Position numbers and translations under genes: made by a program. A stretch of DNA of 33,873 nt from Rhizobiales bacterium 64-17 (GTDB lineage: Bacteria; Pseudomonadota; Alphaproteobacteria; Rhizobiales; Xanthobacteraceae). Shown in pieces: positions 8,942 to 15,671 of the stretch. Positions within the stretch are counted from its first letter, which is position 1; each line of letters opens with the position of its first letter. The DNA is taken from positions 1 through 33,873 of the forward strand of contig MKWA01000011.1 of NCBI GenBank assembly GCA_001899285.1, written 5' to 3'. Under the pieces are notes generated by a model. It did no database searches, was not told the origin of the DNA, and was given only the letters and a program-made list of their open reading frames with translations.

Positions 8942-8980
8942 TCCGCCCTGTTGAGGGGAATTCCGCCTTGTTGAGGGGAA
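8942..8980. repeat. 19-bp direct repeat pair
   Basis: TCCGCC(C/T)TGTTGAGGGGAA occurs at 8942-8960 and 8962-8980, with 18 of 19 positions identical and a 1-base gap. Confidence 0.8.
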
Positions 8981-9186
8981 ATATCGGAGGTCGCTCAGGG
9001 TTGCCGATCGACAGCCGGCCCCTAACGCCGGTGGCGCCCTCCGGGCCGGTCGCCACGACCACGATCAATGCGGCCGCGGCCGTCCGCGCCGAACCCGCCA
9101 CCGATTTCCCCGCTGGCCGCTATCACTCGGTCAATCCGTACCGCCTCCCCGCACCAATCCGGTCTGGCCGGGTGTCATCGGCATGA

Positions 9187-9224
9187 CCTCCAAATTTCGG
9201 CACGGCCTCCAAATTTCCGCGCGG
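9187..9224. repeat. 19-bp tandem repeat pair
   Basis: Two adjacent units beginning CCTCCAAATTTC (9187-9205 and 9206-9224) share 17 of 19 positions. They are unrelated in sequence to the pair at 8942-8980, in either orientation. Confidence 0.75.
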
Positions 9225-9405
9225 ACCATTGGTCGAGCGCAGGGCAAACGTCCAGGACGGGAAAGACCGGAAACCCATTCACGGTCGCCAAACCGGCACC
9301 GCTGAAAACCGTATGTTCGCCGCGCATGACACGACACACAGATTGTTCGCGCACGCTTCCTGCGTGATCGTTCGCGCACGTGCAGAAATGCCCTGCCTGT
9401 GGCGC

Positions 9406-10143
9406 TTATTTCTCGCGCGAGATCAGTTCCTGCATGCCGACGCCGGTCTCGAACAGGTGGTTCTGCATGGCGTCGCCGGCGGCATCGAAATCACCCTTCT
9501 CCACCAGCGCCAGAATCTGCTCGTGCCATTTCTGATTGAGCAGAAGATGATCGACGTAATCGTTGGTCAGGACCGGGTTCTTTTCGATCATCAGCTTGAG
9601 CGATGAGCGCGCATAAAGCGTCAACCGCGAAATGTGCTCGATCACATGCCGCGCATAAGGGTTCTGGCTGCCCTCGATGAAATAGCGGTGAAACCGGGTG
9701 TTCAGCATGAACACCTCCTGGAACGCCCGCTCGGCCAGCCGCTCCCGGGTTTTTTTGATCAGCGCGTACAGCGCATCGATGTCCGCCCTGCTGATCTCGC
9801 CCTTGAAATCGCGAACCGCCAGCGCCTCAAGAACCGCGCGGCAGCGATAGAGCAGATTGAGGTCGGAAGGCCCGATCGCCTTGAGGACGTAGCCGCCGTT
9901 CGCCACCGGATCGAGGATGCCGTCCTGCTGCAGCTTGCGGAACGCTTCGCGCACCGGCGTGCGGCTGACGTTGAGATTCTCCGCCCATTCCACGTCGCGC
10001 AAGCGCTTGCCGACCGGCACCGCGCCGTCGAGGATCTTGCGCCACATGATGTCGTAGATCTGGTCGTAGAGCGGATCGGTCCGCGCGACCCGGTCAGTTG
10101 CGTTTTCGGCCGCCGCGCGGAGAATGTCGCTGACAGCTGTCAT
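9406..10143 (-). CDS. GntR family transcriptional regulator, FadR/FCD subfamily
   Basis: This 245-residue regulator has an N-terminal winged helix (about 22-90; NVSRTPVREAFRKLQQDGIL is the typical recognition region) and a C-terminal all-helical FCD ligand-binding domain. RFHRYFIEGSQN and the later QKWHEQILALVEKGD carry conserved FCD histidines that bind a metal near the effector. FCD members usually repress catabolic operons and release DNA on binding an organic acid or amino acid. The gene follows the HD-domain gene after 49 bases, with its own Shine-Dalgarno (GGAG), and appears to be last in the unit that starts at 12025. The 14-bp element before that unit suggests autoregulation. The same element precedes three other units here, so this is the best candidate for a local regulon repressor. 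Confidence 0.92.
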   Translation of the reverse strand: MTAVSDILRAAAENATDRVARTDPLYDQIYDIMWRKILDGAVPVGKRLRDVEWAENLNVSRTPVREAFRKLQQDGILDPVANGGYVLKAIGPSDLNLLYRCRAVLEALAVRDFKGEISRADIDALYALIKKTRERLAERAFQEVFMLNTRFHRYFIEGSQNPYARHVIEHISRLTLYARSSLKLMIEKNPVLTNDYVDHLLLNQKWHEQILALVEKGDFDAAGDAMQNHLFETGVGMQELISREK

Positions 10144-10190
10144 TCTGGCACTCCGTTTCTGGACTTGCGGAAGCTCGTCGAGACGCCCGC

Positions 10191-10841
10191 TTACAATGAA
10201 ATCGGGCGGATATACTTCTGCGATTCAGTGCCCGGCTGAATCAGATCACCCGCTAACATAATCGTCCAATAGCCGATATCGGCAACATGGACGATGGTGC
10301 ACGCGAGGCTGCGGACCAGCAATTCACCCTCCCCGGAATGCGCTGCAGCCATGTGCGCGACCTCCTCCGGCAAGCCGACAGTCAGGCAAATGAACGCGCC
10401 ATAGGCGTTGTGGCGAAGCGACGGCAGACCGACACGCCGCGGCGCTTCACGCCACCGCTTGAGGTTGTTTGCGTCGTATTCCCAAGGCTTGCCGACATCG
10501 TGGCACAAACCGCCGGCAATGATGATGTCGCGGTCGATTTTCATGTCCGGGTTGGAGGCCGCGAACTCGTCGGCCAGCGCCATCGCCGCGCGCGTCACAC
10601 CCCGAATATGATCGGTCTGGTCGCCGCGCTTGAGAACCATCTTGCCGGGATTGCCGGATGGCGGCATGTCACGGAGTGACGCGAAGCTGCTGTTGTGGAT
10701 CGCCAGCGCCCAGGCGTTGATCACGCGCTGGCGCAAATCCTCGTTCTTGATCTCTTCCACCTCGGGCAGTTCGGCGCGCATCTGCGCCCGCAGCTCCTCG
10801 GAAACATTGGTGTCGATCGAATTGATGTCGAGAACGTTCAT
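10191..10841 (-). CDS. HD-domain metal-dependent hydrolase
   Basis: This 216-residue protein has a clear HD phosphohydrolase signature: His78 in DQTDHIRG, His114-Asp115 in GGLCHDVGK and Asp188 in HVADIGYW. Additional His144 and His168 could bind a second metal. The family cleaves phosphomonoesters or phosphodiesters of nucleotides; some members (inositol oxygenase-like) instead do oxygen chemistry at a di-iron site. ATG 10841 was chosen because CGGAGTG lies upstream and HD homology begins just after; the open frame extends further, to 11189, inside the neighbouring gene and is not used. It sits between a D-amino-acid PLP enzyme and the GntR regulator, 41 and 49 bases apart. A catabolic rather than housekeeping role is therefore likely, but the substrate is unknown. 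Confidence 0.82.
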   Translation of the reverse strand: MNVLDINSIDTNVSEELRAQMRAELPEVEEIKNEDLRQRVINAWALAIHNSSFASLRDMPPSGNPGKMVLKRGDQTDHIRGVTRAAMALADEFAASNPDMKIDRDIIIAGGLCHDVGKPWEYDANNLKRWREAPRRVGLPSLRHNAYGAFICLTVGLPEEVAHMAAAHSGEGELLVRSLACTIVHVADIGYWTIMLAGDLIQPGTESQKYIRPISL

Positions 10842-10882
10842 AACACTCCGTCTGCTTTCTTTTGCCGATTGTCCGGAACCCG

Positions 10883-12025
10883 TCACCATCCCGAGAAGCG
10901 ATCCCACACCTCGGTGATGGCCCCATCGTTCCCGGCCACCACATGGTAGTGTTGATGCTGCGCGGCCGTGGCGCAGGCATGGTTCGGCAGGATGCGAACG
11001 CGGTCGCCCAGCTTGAGCGGCGGCAGCGACGCCGAACTGCCCGGACGCAACGCCAGAATCCCCTGCTCCTGATTGGCCGTCGTCATGATCAGGTCCGGAT
11101 AAACCCGGCCCTCCAGATCGGTCACGACGCCATATCCCTGATCGACCGGCTGGGCCGCGGTGCCGCGATCGCGCGACATCGCCATCCATCCGGCATCGAC
11201 GAGAATCCAGCCCTTGTCCGTCCGCGTCCCGATCACGGTCGCGAGAACGCTCAAGGCGATGTCGTCGATCCCGCAGACACCGATTCCGGCCATGACCAGA
11301 TCGAAGAACACGAAGACGCCAGCGCGCACTTCGGTCACGCCGGTGAGATCCCGTGCCGACAGCGCGGTCGGTGTCGCGCCGACGCTGACCACCGGCACCG
11401 GCAAACCGGCCGCCCGCAACGCTGTCGCGCAGCGGACCACGGCATCGCGCTCGCCATCCGCAGCGGTCTGCAGTGCCGCCTGGCCGCGCGCGAAATAGGA
11501 CTCACCCGCATGCGTCAGCACGCCGGCCAGCACCGCACCGCCATCGTGCAAGGCGCGTCCCACCGCCACCACCTGATCAAGCTCACGCACACTCAGACCA
11601 GCCCGGTGTCCATCGCTGTCGATTTCGATAAAAGCGGGAATCGGATTGCCGTTGGCACGGCTATAGGCCGCAACCGCTTGTGCGGCATCGAGGCTGTCGA
11701 CCAGAATTGACAGATCGACGCCACGCTGACGAAGCGCGACAACACGCGGAAGCTTGTCAGGCGTGATCCCGACTGCGTAGACAATGTCGGTGACACCGGC
11801 CGCCGCGAACTGTTCCGCTTCGAGGAGCGTCGACACCGTGGCCGGGCCGCGCGGACTGTCCATCAGCCGTCGTGCGATCGGCACCGACTTGGCGGTCTTA
11901 AGATGTGGGCGGAACGATGCCTTGCGCGCGCGGACCGCGCTTCGCATCCGCTTGATATTCGCGCCCATCTTGTGGTCGTCGAGCACCAGCGCGGGAGTCG
12001 GCAAAGTGGCGAGCGTCAGTTCCAC
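10883..12025 (-). CDS. D-threonine aldolase / D-serine dehydratase-like PLP enzyme (DSD1 family)
   Basis: This 380-residue fold-type III PLP enzyme has an alanine-racemase-like TIM barrel plus a C-terminal metal-binding domain. Lys43 in RPHLKTAKS is the Schiff-base lysine. PNHAC near residues 347-351 supplies the His349 and Cys351 that bind zinc or another divalent metal in D-serine dehydratases and D-threonine aldolases. Such enzymes cleave or dehydrate D-beta-hydroxy amino acids (D-threonine, D-serine, 3-hydroxy-D-aspartate). It starts with GTG at 12025 with only a weak Shine-Dalgarno. It is the first gene of a three-gene unit with the HD protein and the GntR regulator, and copy C of the shared element lies 55 bases upstream. 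The stereochemistry of the substrate cannot be settled from sequence. Confidence 0.88.
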   Translation of the reverse strand: MELTLATLPTPALVLDDHKMGANIKRMRSAVRARKASFRPHLKTAKSVPIARRLMDSPRGPATVSTLLEAEQFAAAGVTDIVYAVGITPDKLPRVVALRQRGVDLSILVDSLDAAQAVAAYSRANGNPIPAFIEIDSDGHRAGLSVRELDQVVAVGRALHDGGAVLAGVLTHAGESYFARGQAALQTAADGERDAVVRCATALRAAGLPVPVVSVGATPTALSARDLTGVTEVRAGVFVFFDLVMAGIGVCGIDDIALSVLATVIGTRTDKGWILVDAGWMAMSRDRGTAAQPVDQGYGVVTDLEGRVYPDLIMTTANQEQGILALRPGSSASLPPLKLGDRVRILPNHACATAAQHQHYHVVAGNDGAITEVWDRFSGW

Positions 12026-12079
12026 GGCGATTCCAGTATTGGACAGCGCGGCGGGTCACAGATCCGCATCCGCCTGATA

Positions 12080-12114
12080 CTGGATACAGAATACCAGGTA
12101 CACTTGCCTGTCAA
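12080..12114 (-). promoter_or_regulatory. promoter with candidate GntR-type operator, copy C
   Basis: CTGGTATTCTGTATCCAG (gene strand, 12080-12097) matches the shared element and also has CTGG/CCAG arms. TTGACA (12109-12114) lies 15 bases from TATTCT (12088-12093), so a sigma-70 promoter with a short spacer overlaps the element. It drives the PLP enzyme, HD protein and GntR unit. Confidence 0.5.
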
Positions 12115-12158
12115 ACCAACACATGTCTTCGTCAAGAACACGCGACCCCGTCGGGGGC

Positions 12159-12184
12159 GAGGCAAGTCACTGAGGCAAGTCACT
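12159..12184. repeat. 13-bp perfect tandem duplication at a gene end
   Basis: GAGGCAAGTCACT occurs twice in direct succession (12159-12171, 12172-12184), followed by the related GCGGCAAAAG. It spans the stop codon of the small membrane protein gene, so the duplication may have reset its C-terminus. Confidence 0.75.
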
Positions 12185-12413
12185 GCGGCAAAAGCATTTC
12201 CGTGATCAGTCGCACGATCTCGACATAGCTCATGACGACGATCCCACCGGCAAATGCCACCAGCAGGGCGACGAGCACCGCCGGCACCAGACCGAGCGGC
12301 AGTGCGATCCACAGAGCCATCACGGCGGCCGCCAGCACAAACACCGTTCCGCCGACCTTCCCGTAACGCACGATCAAACCGAGGGTCGGATAATCCTTCA
12401 TCGCATCCATCAT
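12180..12413 (-). CDS. small two-helix membrane protein
   Basis: This 77-residue protein matches no family I recognise. It has a short polar N-terminus (MMDAMKDYPTLG) and two strongly hydrophobic segments at about residues 20-39 and 42-65, separated by a tight GLVP turn, so it is almost certainly a membrane hairpin. The start overlaps the flavoprotein stop by 4 bases (ATGA), so it is translated coupled to it. The pairing suggests a membrane anchor, or a partner passing electrons from the flavoprotein to quinone. This is inference from context only. No heme-binding histidines or Fe-S cysteines are present, so it is not itself a redox carrier. Confidence 0.75.
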   Translation of the reverse strand: MMDAMKDYPTLGLIVRYGKVGGTVFVLAAAVMALWIALPLGLVPAVLVALLVAFAGGIVVMSYVEIVRLITEMLLPQ

Positions 12414-13879
12414 CGTTCCTCCACGCCGCGCGCGGCGCCCACAAGCTTTCCCTGTTCGGCAATTTGATCAGCGGCGCGCAGACCGAACACGCCCGCCTTG
12501 ATGAGACCACCGACATAACCGAAGTTGCCGCCTTCCAGTCCGCCGGTCGCGGCGCCGGCAGCAAACAGACCGGGAATTGGCGTGCGGTCGGCGCGCAACA
12601 CCGCGCCGTGGCCGTCAATCAGCAACCCACCCATCGTATAGGTGATGCCCGGCAACAGCGGAAATGCCCTGTAGGACGGCGTGTCGAGCGGTTGCGGCAT
12701 TACTCCGCGCTGCCGCGGCGGCGTCAGATCGGCGCCGCGCTTGTGAGCGAGCGCTTCGTTATAGGCGCGCACCGTCTCCGCGAGTCCATCGGCGTCGATG
12801 CCGGCCTCGTCGGCGAGCGCGCGAACCGTATCCGCGCTGAAGAATGTTGCGCCGGCATTCGTCATGAGCGGATTGGCGGGAATGCGCGCGGTCCGCCCCG
12901 GTCCATCCCAGACCTTCGCGTCGAACACGGCGAACACCGGTGAGACGTCCTGTCGCGATGCCAGCAGATTTGCCAACCCGACGCCGCCGACGCCTTCGTC
13001 GAACAGCCGCTTGCCATTGGCGTCGACCACAATGCCGGCGACGGCGAGTTCATCCGCCTGCGGATATGGCCACAGTTTCGGATTGGTCAGCGCGTCGCGA
13101 TGCAGCAGATGGCCGTAAAAGCGATCGCAGCGCGTTAATCCCGCGCCGACCTTCTGCGCCATCCGGATGCCGTCACCATGCGCGTTGGCCGCACCGCGCT
13201 GAAAGACTTCCTCGAAATGCGGCCCGATATTGGCGCGGAACAACTCGGCGTCCGATTGAAACCCGCCATCGGCGATCACCACGAAGCGGCCGCGAAATGC
13301 GATCTCCTGTCCGTCACGGTCGGCGACCACGCCGGTGCAACGGCCCTCCTCGACGATCAGTTCGCGCGCCCTGGTGCGCAGCGACAACGTGCCGCCATTC
13401 CGGAGGAACACCACCATCAGCCGCCGCAACGTCACATCGGGACCGCGGCCTTCCCAGTCGGTGCCCGGCCGGCGCCGCCGCGGCGGCGCCATGCTCCACT
13501 TGTAACCTTCCTTGAAGTTGAAGCGCATGAAGCGCGTGCCGTGGCTCTGCAGCCAACGCAGCAAGCGCCGCCCATCGCGCGCAACCGCATCCGCCACGCC
13601 CGGATCGACATCGCCGCCGGTAACGCGGTTGATGACATCGATCAGTTGCTCGGGCGGGCGATGCGGATCATGAAAACCGATGTGCACGATTCCGCCGGAG
13701 TAGCGCGAATTGCACGGATAGCGTTCACCATCGCCCTGTTCGATCAAGACGACACGAAGTCCGAGTTCCTGCGCGTGAACCGCGGCACACAAACCGGCCA
13801 GACCGCCGCCGACCACAACGATGTCGTGCAAAGCCAAATCGCGAGGGGCGGAAATGGAAACGACCGGTTCTGACGTCAT
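12410..13879 (-). CDS. FAD-dependent oxidoreductase, fumarate reductase/TcuA-like flavoprotein
   Basis: This 489-residue flavoprotein belongs to the FAD_binding_2 family (fumarate reductase, 3-ketosteroid dehydrogenase, tricarballylate dehydrogenase). The N-terminal dinucleotide fold shows VVVGGGLAGLCAAVHAQELG with the ribose-binding acidic residue in LIEQGDG. The C-terminal FAD motif is PIPGLFAAGAATGGLEGGNFGY. At the position where succinate dehydrogenases link FAD to histidine there is CNSRYSGG, so the cofactor is probably non-covalent. There is no signal peptide. It likely oxidises or reduces a C-C bond of a carboxylate intermediate. It is followed by an overlapping membrane protein gene and is divergent from an amino-acid ABC importer; the intergenic region carries a 16-bp palindrome and copy D of the shared element. 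The substrate is unknown. Confidence 0.88.
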   Translation of the reverse strand: MTSEPVVSISAPRDLALHDIVVVGGGLAGLCAAVHAQELGLRVVLIEQGDGERYPCNSRYSGGIVHIGFHDPHRPPEQLIDVINRVTGGDVDPGVADAVARDGRRLLRWLQSHGTRFMRFNFKEGYKWSMAPPRRRRPGTDWEGRGPDVTLRRLMVVFLRNGGTLSLRTRARELIVEEGRCTGVVADRDGQEIAFRGRFVVIADGGFQSDAELFRANIGPHFEEVFQRGAANAHGDGIRMAQKVGAGLTRCDRFYGHLLHRDALTNPKLWPYPQADELAVAGIVVDANGKRLFDEGVGGVGLANLLASRQDVSPVFAVFDAKVWDGPGRTARIPANPLMTNAGATFFSADTVRALADEAGIDADGLAETVRAYNEALAHKRGADLTPPRQRGVMPQPLDTPSYRAFPLLPGITYTMGGLLIDGHGAVLRADRTPIPGLFAAGAATGGLEGGNFGYVGGLIKAGVFGLRAADQIAEQGKLVGAARGVEER

Positions 13880-14000
13880 GGCTCGGAAATTGCTCTACCA
13901 GGATCGGAGGTGCTGTTTGAACGCTTTTCCATGCGCCCGTCACACCGTGACCGTCTCCATCGACGACATGTTCGTCATTGTGACGACCGCCATAACGACA

Positions 14001-14016
14001 GTCGACAATTGTCGAC
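14001..14016. promoter_or_regulatory. perfect 16-bp palindrome between divergent genes
   Basis: GTCGACAATTGTCGAC is a perfect palindrome, 122 bases upstream of the flavoprotein start and 85 bases upstream of the ABC importer start. It partly contains a second palindrome, TTGTCGACAA (14009-14018). Both have the look of a dimeric regulator site. It differs from the 14-bp element nearby, so a second regulator or a second half-site type may act here. Confidence 0.5.
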
Positions 14017-14020
14017 AAAC

Positions 14021-14057
14021 TTGCCAATCCGTTTGAACACAGTATCCTGTATACATC
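14021..14057 (+). promoter_or_regulatory. ABC importer promoter with candidate GntR-type operator, copy D
   Basis: AGTATCCTGTATACATC (14041-14057) carries the shared element. TTGCCA (14021-14026) and TATCCT (14043-14048), 16 bases apart, resemble -35 and -10 boxes, so the element again overlaps the -10. The start codon is at 14101, behind a strong AAGGGGGAATGAG. Confidence 0.5.
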
Positions 14058-14100
14058 AAGGCCCGACCTTCAATGGGCCCGCTGCTTAAGGGGGAATGAG

Positions 14101-14916
14101 ATGATCTCGCGTCGCGCACTCACACTCGGTTTGTCGGCCATTGCGGTCGGTGCTCTCACGCTGTCCGCTCATGCGGAGACGCTCGACGCCGTCAAGAAGA
14201 AGGGCGTGCTGTCGGTCGGCGTGAAAGCGGACTCGCGGCCGTGGGGTTATCTTGATCCGCAGGGCCAGCCGATCGGCATGGAGATTGATCTCGCCAAGAA
14301 CGTCGCCGATCGTCTCGGCGTGAAGTTCGAAGCCGTCATCGTTCAAAGCTCCAACCGCATTCAGTTCCTGGAGCAAGGCCGCGTCGATATGCTGATCGCA
14401 ACCATGTACGACACACCGGAGCGCCGGCGCGTGATCGACATGGTCCAGCCGCATTATTATTCGGCGGCCACCAACATCCTCGCGCCCAAGAGCGCCAACC
14501 TGAAGTCCTGGGAAGAGCTGCGCGGCAAGAAAGTCTGCGGCCAGCAGGGCAGCGTCTATAACAAGTGGATCGAGCGCACCTACGGCGCATCGGCAATGTC
14601 GCTGCCGACCATCGAGGAAGGCTACGCGGCGCTGCGCGCCGGCAACTGCGTCGGCTTTGTGTACAACGATCTGCTGCTGGAGATGGCGGCGGAGCAACCG
14701 ATCTGGGCCGGCTATACGGTGCCGCTCAAGAGCGAGGACCGCCAGTATCACTCGATCGGCGTGCGCAAGGGCGAGGCCGAGACGCCGTTCGGCAAGAAGC
14801 TGTCGGAGATCGTTATCGACTGGCACCGCACCGGCTATCTGAAAGAGCTGAACAAGAAGTGGGGTATCCCCGCGAACGAATATCTCGAGGAAGCCGCCAA
14901 GAAATACGCACGTTGA
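14101..14916 (+). CDS. polar amino acid ABC transporter substrate-binding protein (family 3)
   Basis: This 271-residue periplasmic binding protein is of the amino-acid-binding SBP_bac_3 type. A signal peptide of about 25 residues begins MISRRALTLG (an RR pair, possibly Tat-compatible) and ends at SAHA. The mature part follows the family layout: GVLSVGVKADSRPWGYLDPQG, GMEIDLAKNVADRLGVK, then the arginine-containing MYDTPERRRVIDM and the lobe crossing VCGQQGSVYNKWIERTYG. The start has a strong Shine-Dalgarno (AAGGGGG). It leads an SBP-permease-permease-ATPase operon under promoter D. The family imports polar amino acids, opines or related small zwitterions. The ligand here is unknown but should relate to the hydantoinase/D-amino-acid genes if the shared element defines one regulon. 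Confidence 0.92.
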   Translation: MISRRALTLGLSAIAVGALTLSAHAETLDAVKKKGVLSVGVKADSRPWGYLDPQGQPIGMEIDLAKNVADRLGVKFEAVIVQSSNRIQFLEQGRVDMLIATMYDTPERRRVIDMVQPHYYSAATNILAPKSANLKSWEELRGKKVCGQQGSVYNKWIERTYGASAMSLPTIEEGYAALRAGNCVGFVYNDLLLEMAAEQPIWAGYTVPLKSEDRQYHSIGVRKGEAETPFGKKLSEIVIDWHRTGYLKELNKKWGIPANEYLEEAAKKYAR

Positions 14917-14925
14917 CGCCGTTCG

Positions 14926-15669
14926 ATGTTCGGGATCGACGACTGGTTCCGGAGGCTGTACGACACCTCCGGAATCAATTTTACCTACCTCTATGATGCT
15001 TATGATCGCGGCCGGTTCCTGGCAGGCATCGTCCTGACGCTCGAACTGGCGGCGATCTGCATTATCGCATCCATTGTGATCGGCGTGGTCGGCGCAGCAC
15101 TGCACGGTTCGCGCTTTCGCGTCACCAATGCGCTGGTGCGCGGCTATGTGGCGCTGTTCCGCAACACGCCGCCGCTGGTGCAGCTGTTCTTTTTCTTCTT
15201 CGTGCTCGGTGGTCTGCTCACCTTCAAGACCCCCTACGGCACGTTTCAGCTCAGCAATTTCACCTGGGCTGCGATTTCGCTGTCGGTCTATTACGGCAGC
15301 TTCAACATCGAGAATTTCCGGGCCGGAATCGAGTCGGTGCCGCGCACGATGGTTCAGGCCGCCGAGGCGCTCGGCTATCGCAAGGGACAGATTTATCTCT
15401 ACGTCATCCTGCCGCTGGCGTTCCGCTTCAGCCTGCCGGCCCTCGGCAATACGCTGGTCAGTCTCGTCAAGGCAACGTCGCTTGCCTACGCCATCGCTGT
15501 TCCGGAAGTGCTCTATGTGTCGTCCGAGATATGGAGCGACCAGCTCAACGTCCCGGAGATGATGGTGACGATCATGGTGTTCTACGTCACGCTGGTCAGC
15601 ATCATGGTGTACGCGATCCACCGGTTCGAGAAACGCCTGCGGATTCCGGGCTATTCGGCGGGGCGCTAG
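14926..15669 (+). CDS. amino acid ABC transporter permease 1 (HisM/GlnP type)
   Basis: This 247-residue permease belongs to the His/Glu/Gln/Arg/opine family. An amphipathic N-terminus is followed by about five membrane segments. The family motif RNTPPLVQLFF is near residues 81-91, and the EAA loop around ESVPRTMVQAAEALGYRKGQ contacts the ATPase. It begins 9 bases after the binding-protein stop with a weak Shine-Dalgarno, which suggests translational coupling, and ends 2 bases before the second permease. Confidence 0.93.
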   Translation: MFGIDDWFRRLYDTSGINFTYLYDAYDRGRFLAGIVLTLELAAICIIASIVIGVVGAALHGSRFRVTNALVRGYVALFRNTPPLVQLFFFFFVLGGLLTFKTPYGTFQLSNFTWAAISLSVYYGSFNIENFRAGIESVPRTMVQAAEALGYRKGQIYLYVILPLAFRFSLPALGNTLVSLVKATSLAYAIAVPEVLYVSSEIWSDQLNVPEMMVTIMVFYVTLVSIMVYAIHRFEKRLRIPGYSAGR

Positions 15670-15671
15670 AG

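Larger units (their letters stand above)
8873..9405. other. non-coding stretch between hyuA and the GntR gene, probable mobile-element remnant
   Basis: No frame here looks like a real protein. Two pairs of direct repeats bound the central part, 8942-8980 and 9187-9224. A third short repeat, GTTCGCGCACG, occurs at 9345-9355 and 9370-9380, with a small CACGC/GCGTG hairpin in between. Clustered 19-bp repeats near both edges recall the multiple repeats at the ends of IS21-family elements, but no istA or istB sequence is recognisable, so this is only a guess. Confidence 0.3.

Noticed and set aside
6804-8954. A 716-codon open frame on the plus strand opposite hyuA
   Set aside because: It is antisense to a complete HyuA with all motifs. 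Its product is Arg/His/Ala-rich with no family resemblance, as expected from GC-rich third positions.
9131-9379. An 82-codon minus-strand frame in the non-coding stretch
   Set aside because: It crosses the direct repeats, has no ribosome site or recognisable domain, and is Arg/Cys-rich, so it is not called as a gene.
10842-11189. N-terminal extension of the HD protein
   Set aside because: It lies inside the PLP enzyme gene in another frame; ATG 10841 has a good Shine-Dalgarno and the extension has no domain.
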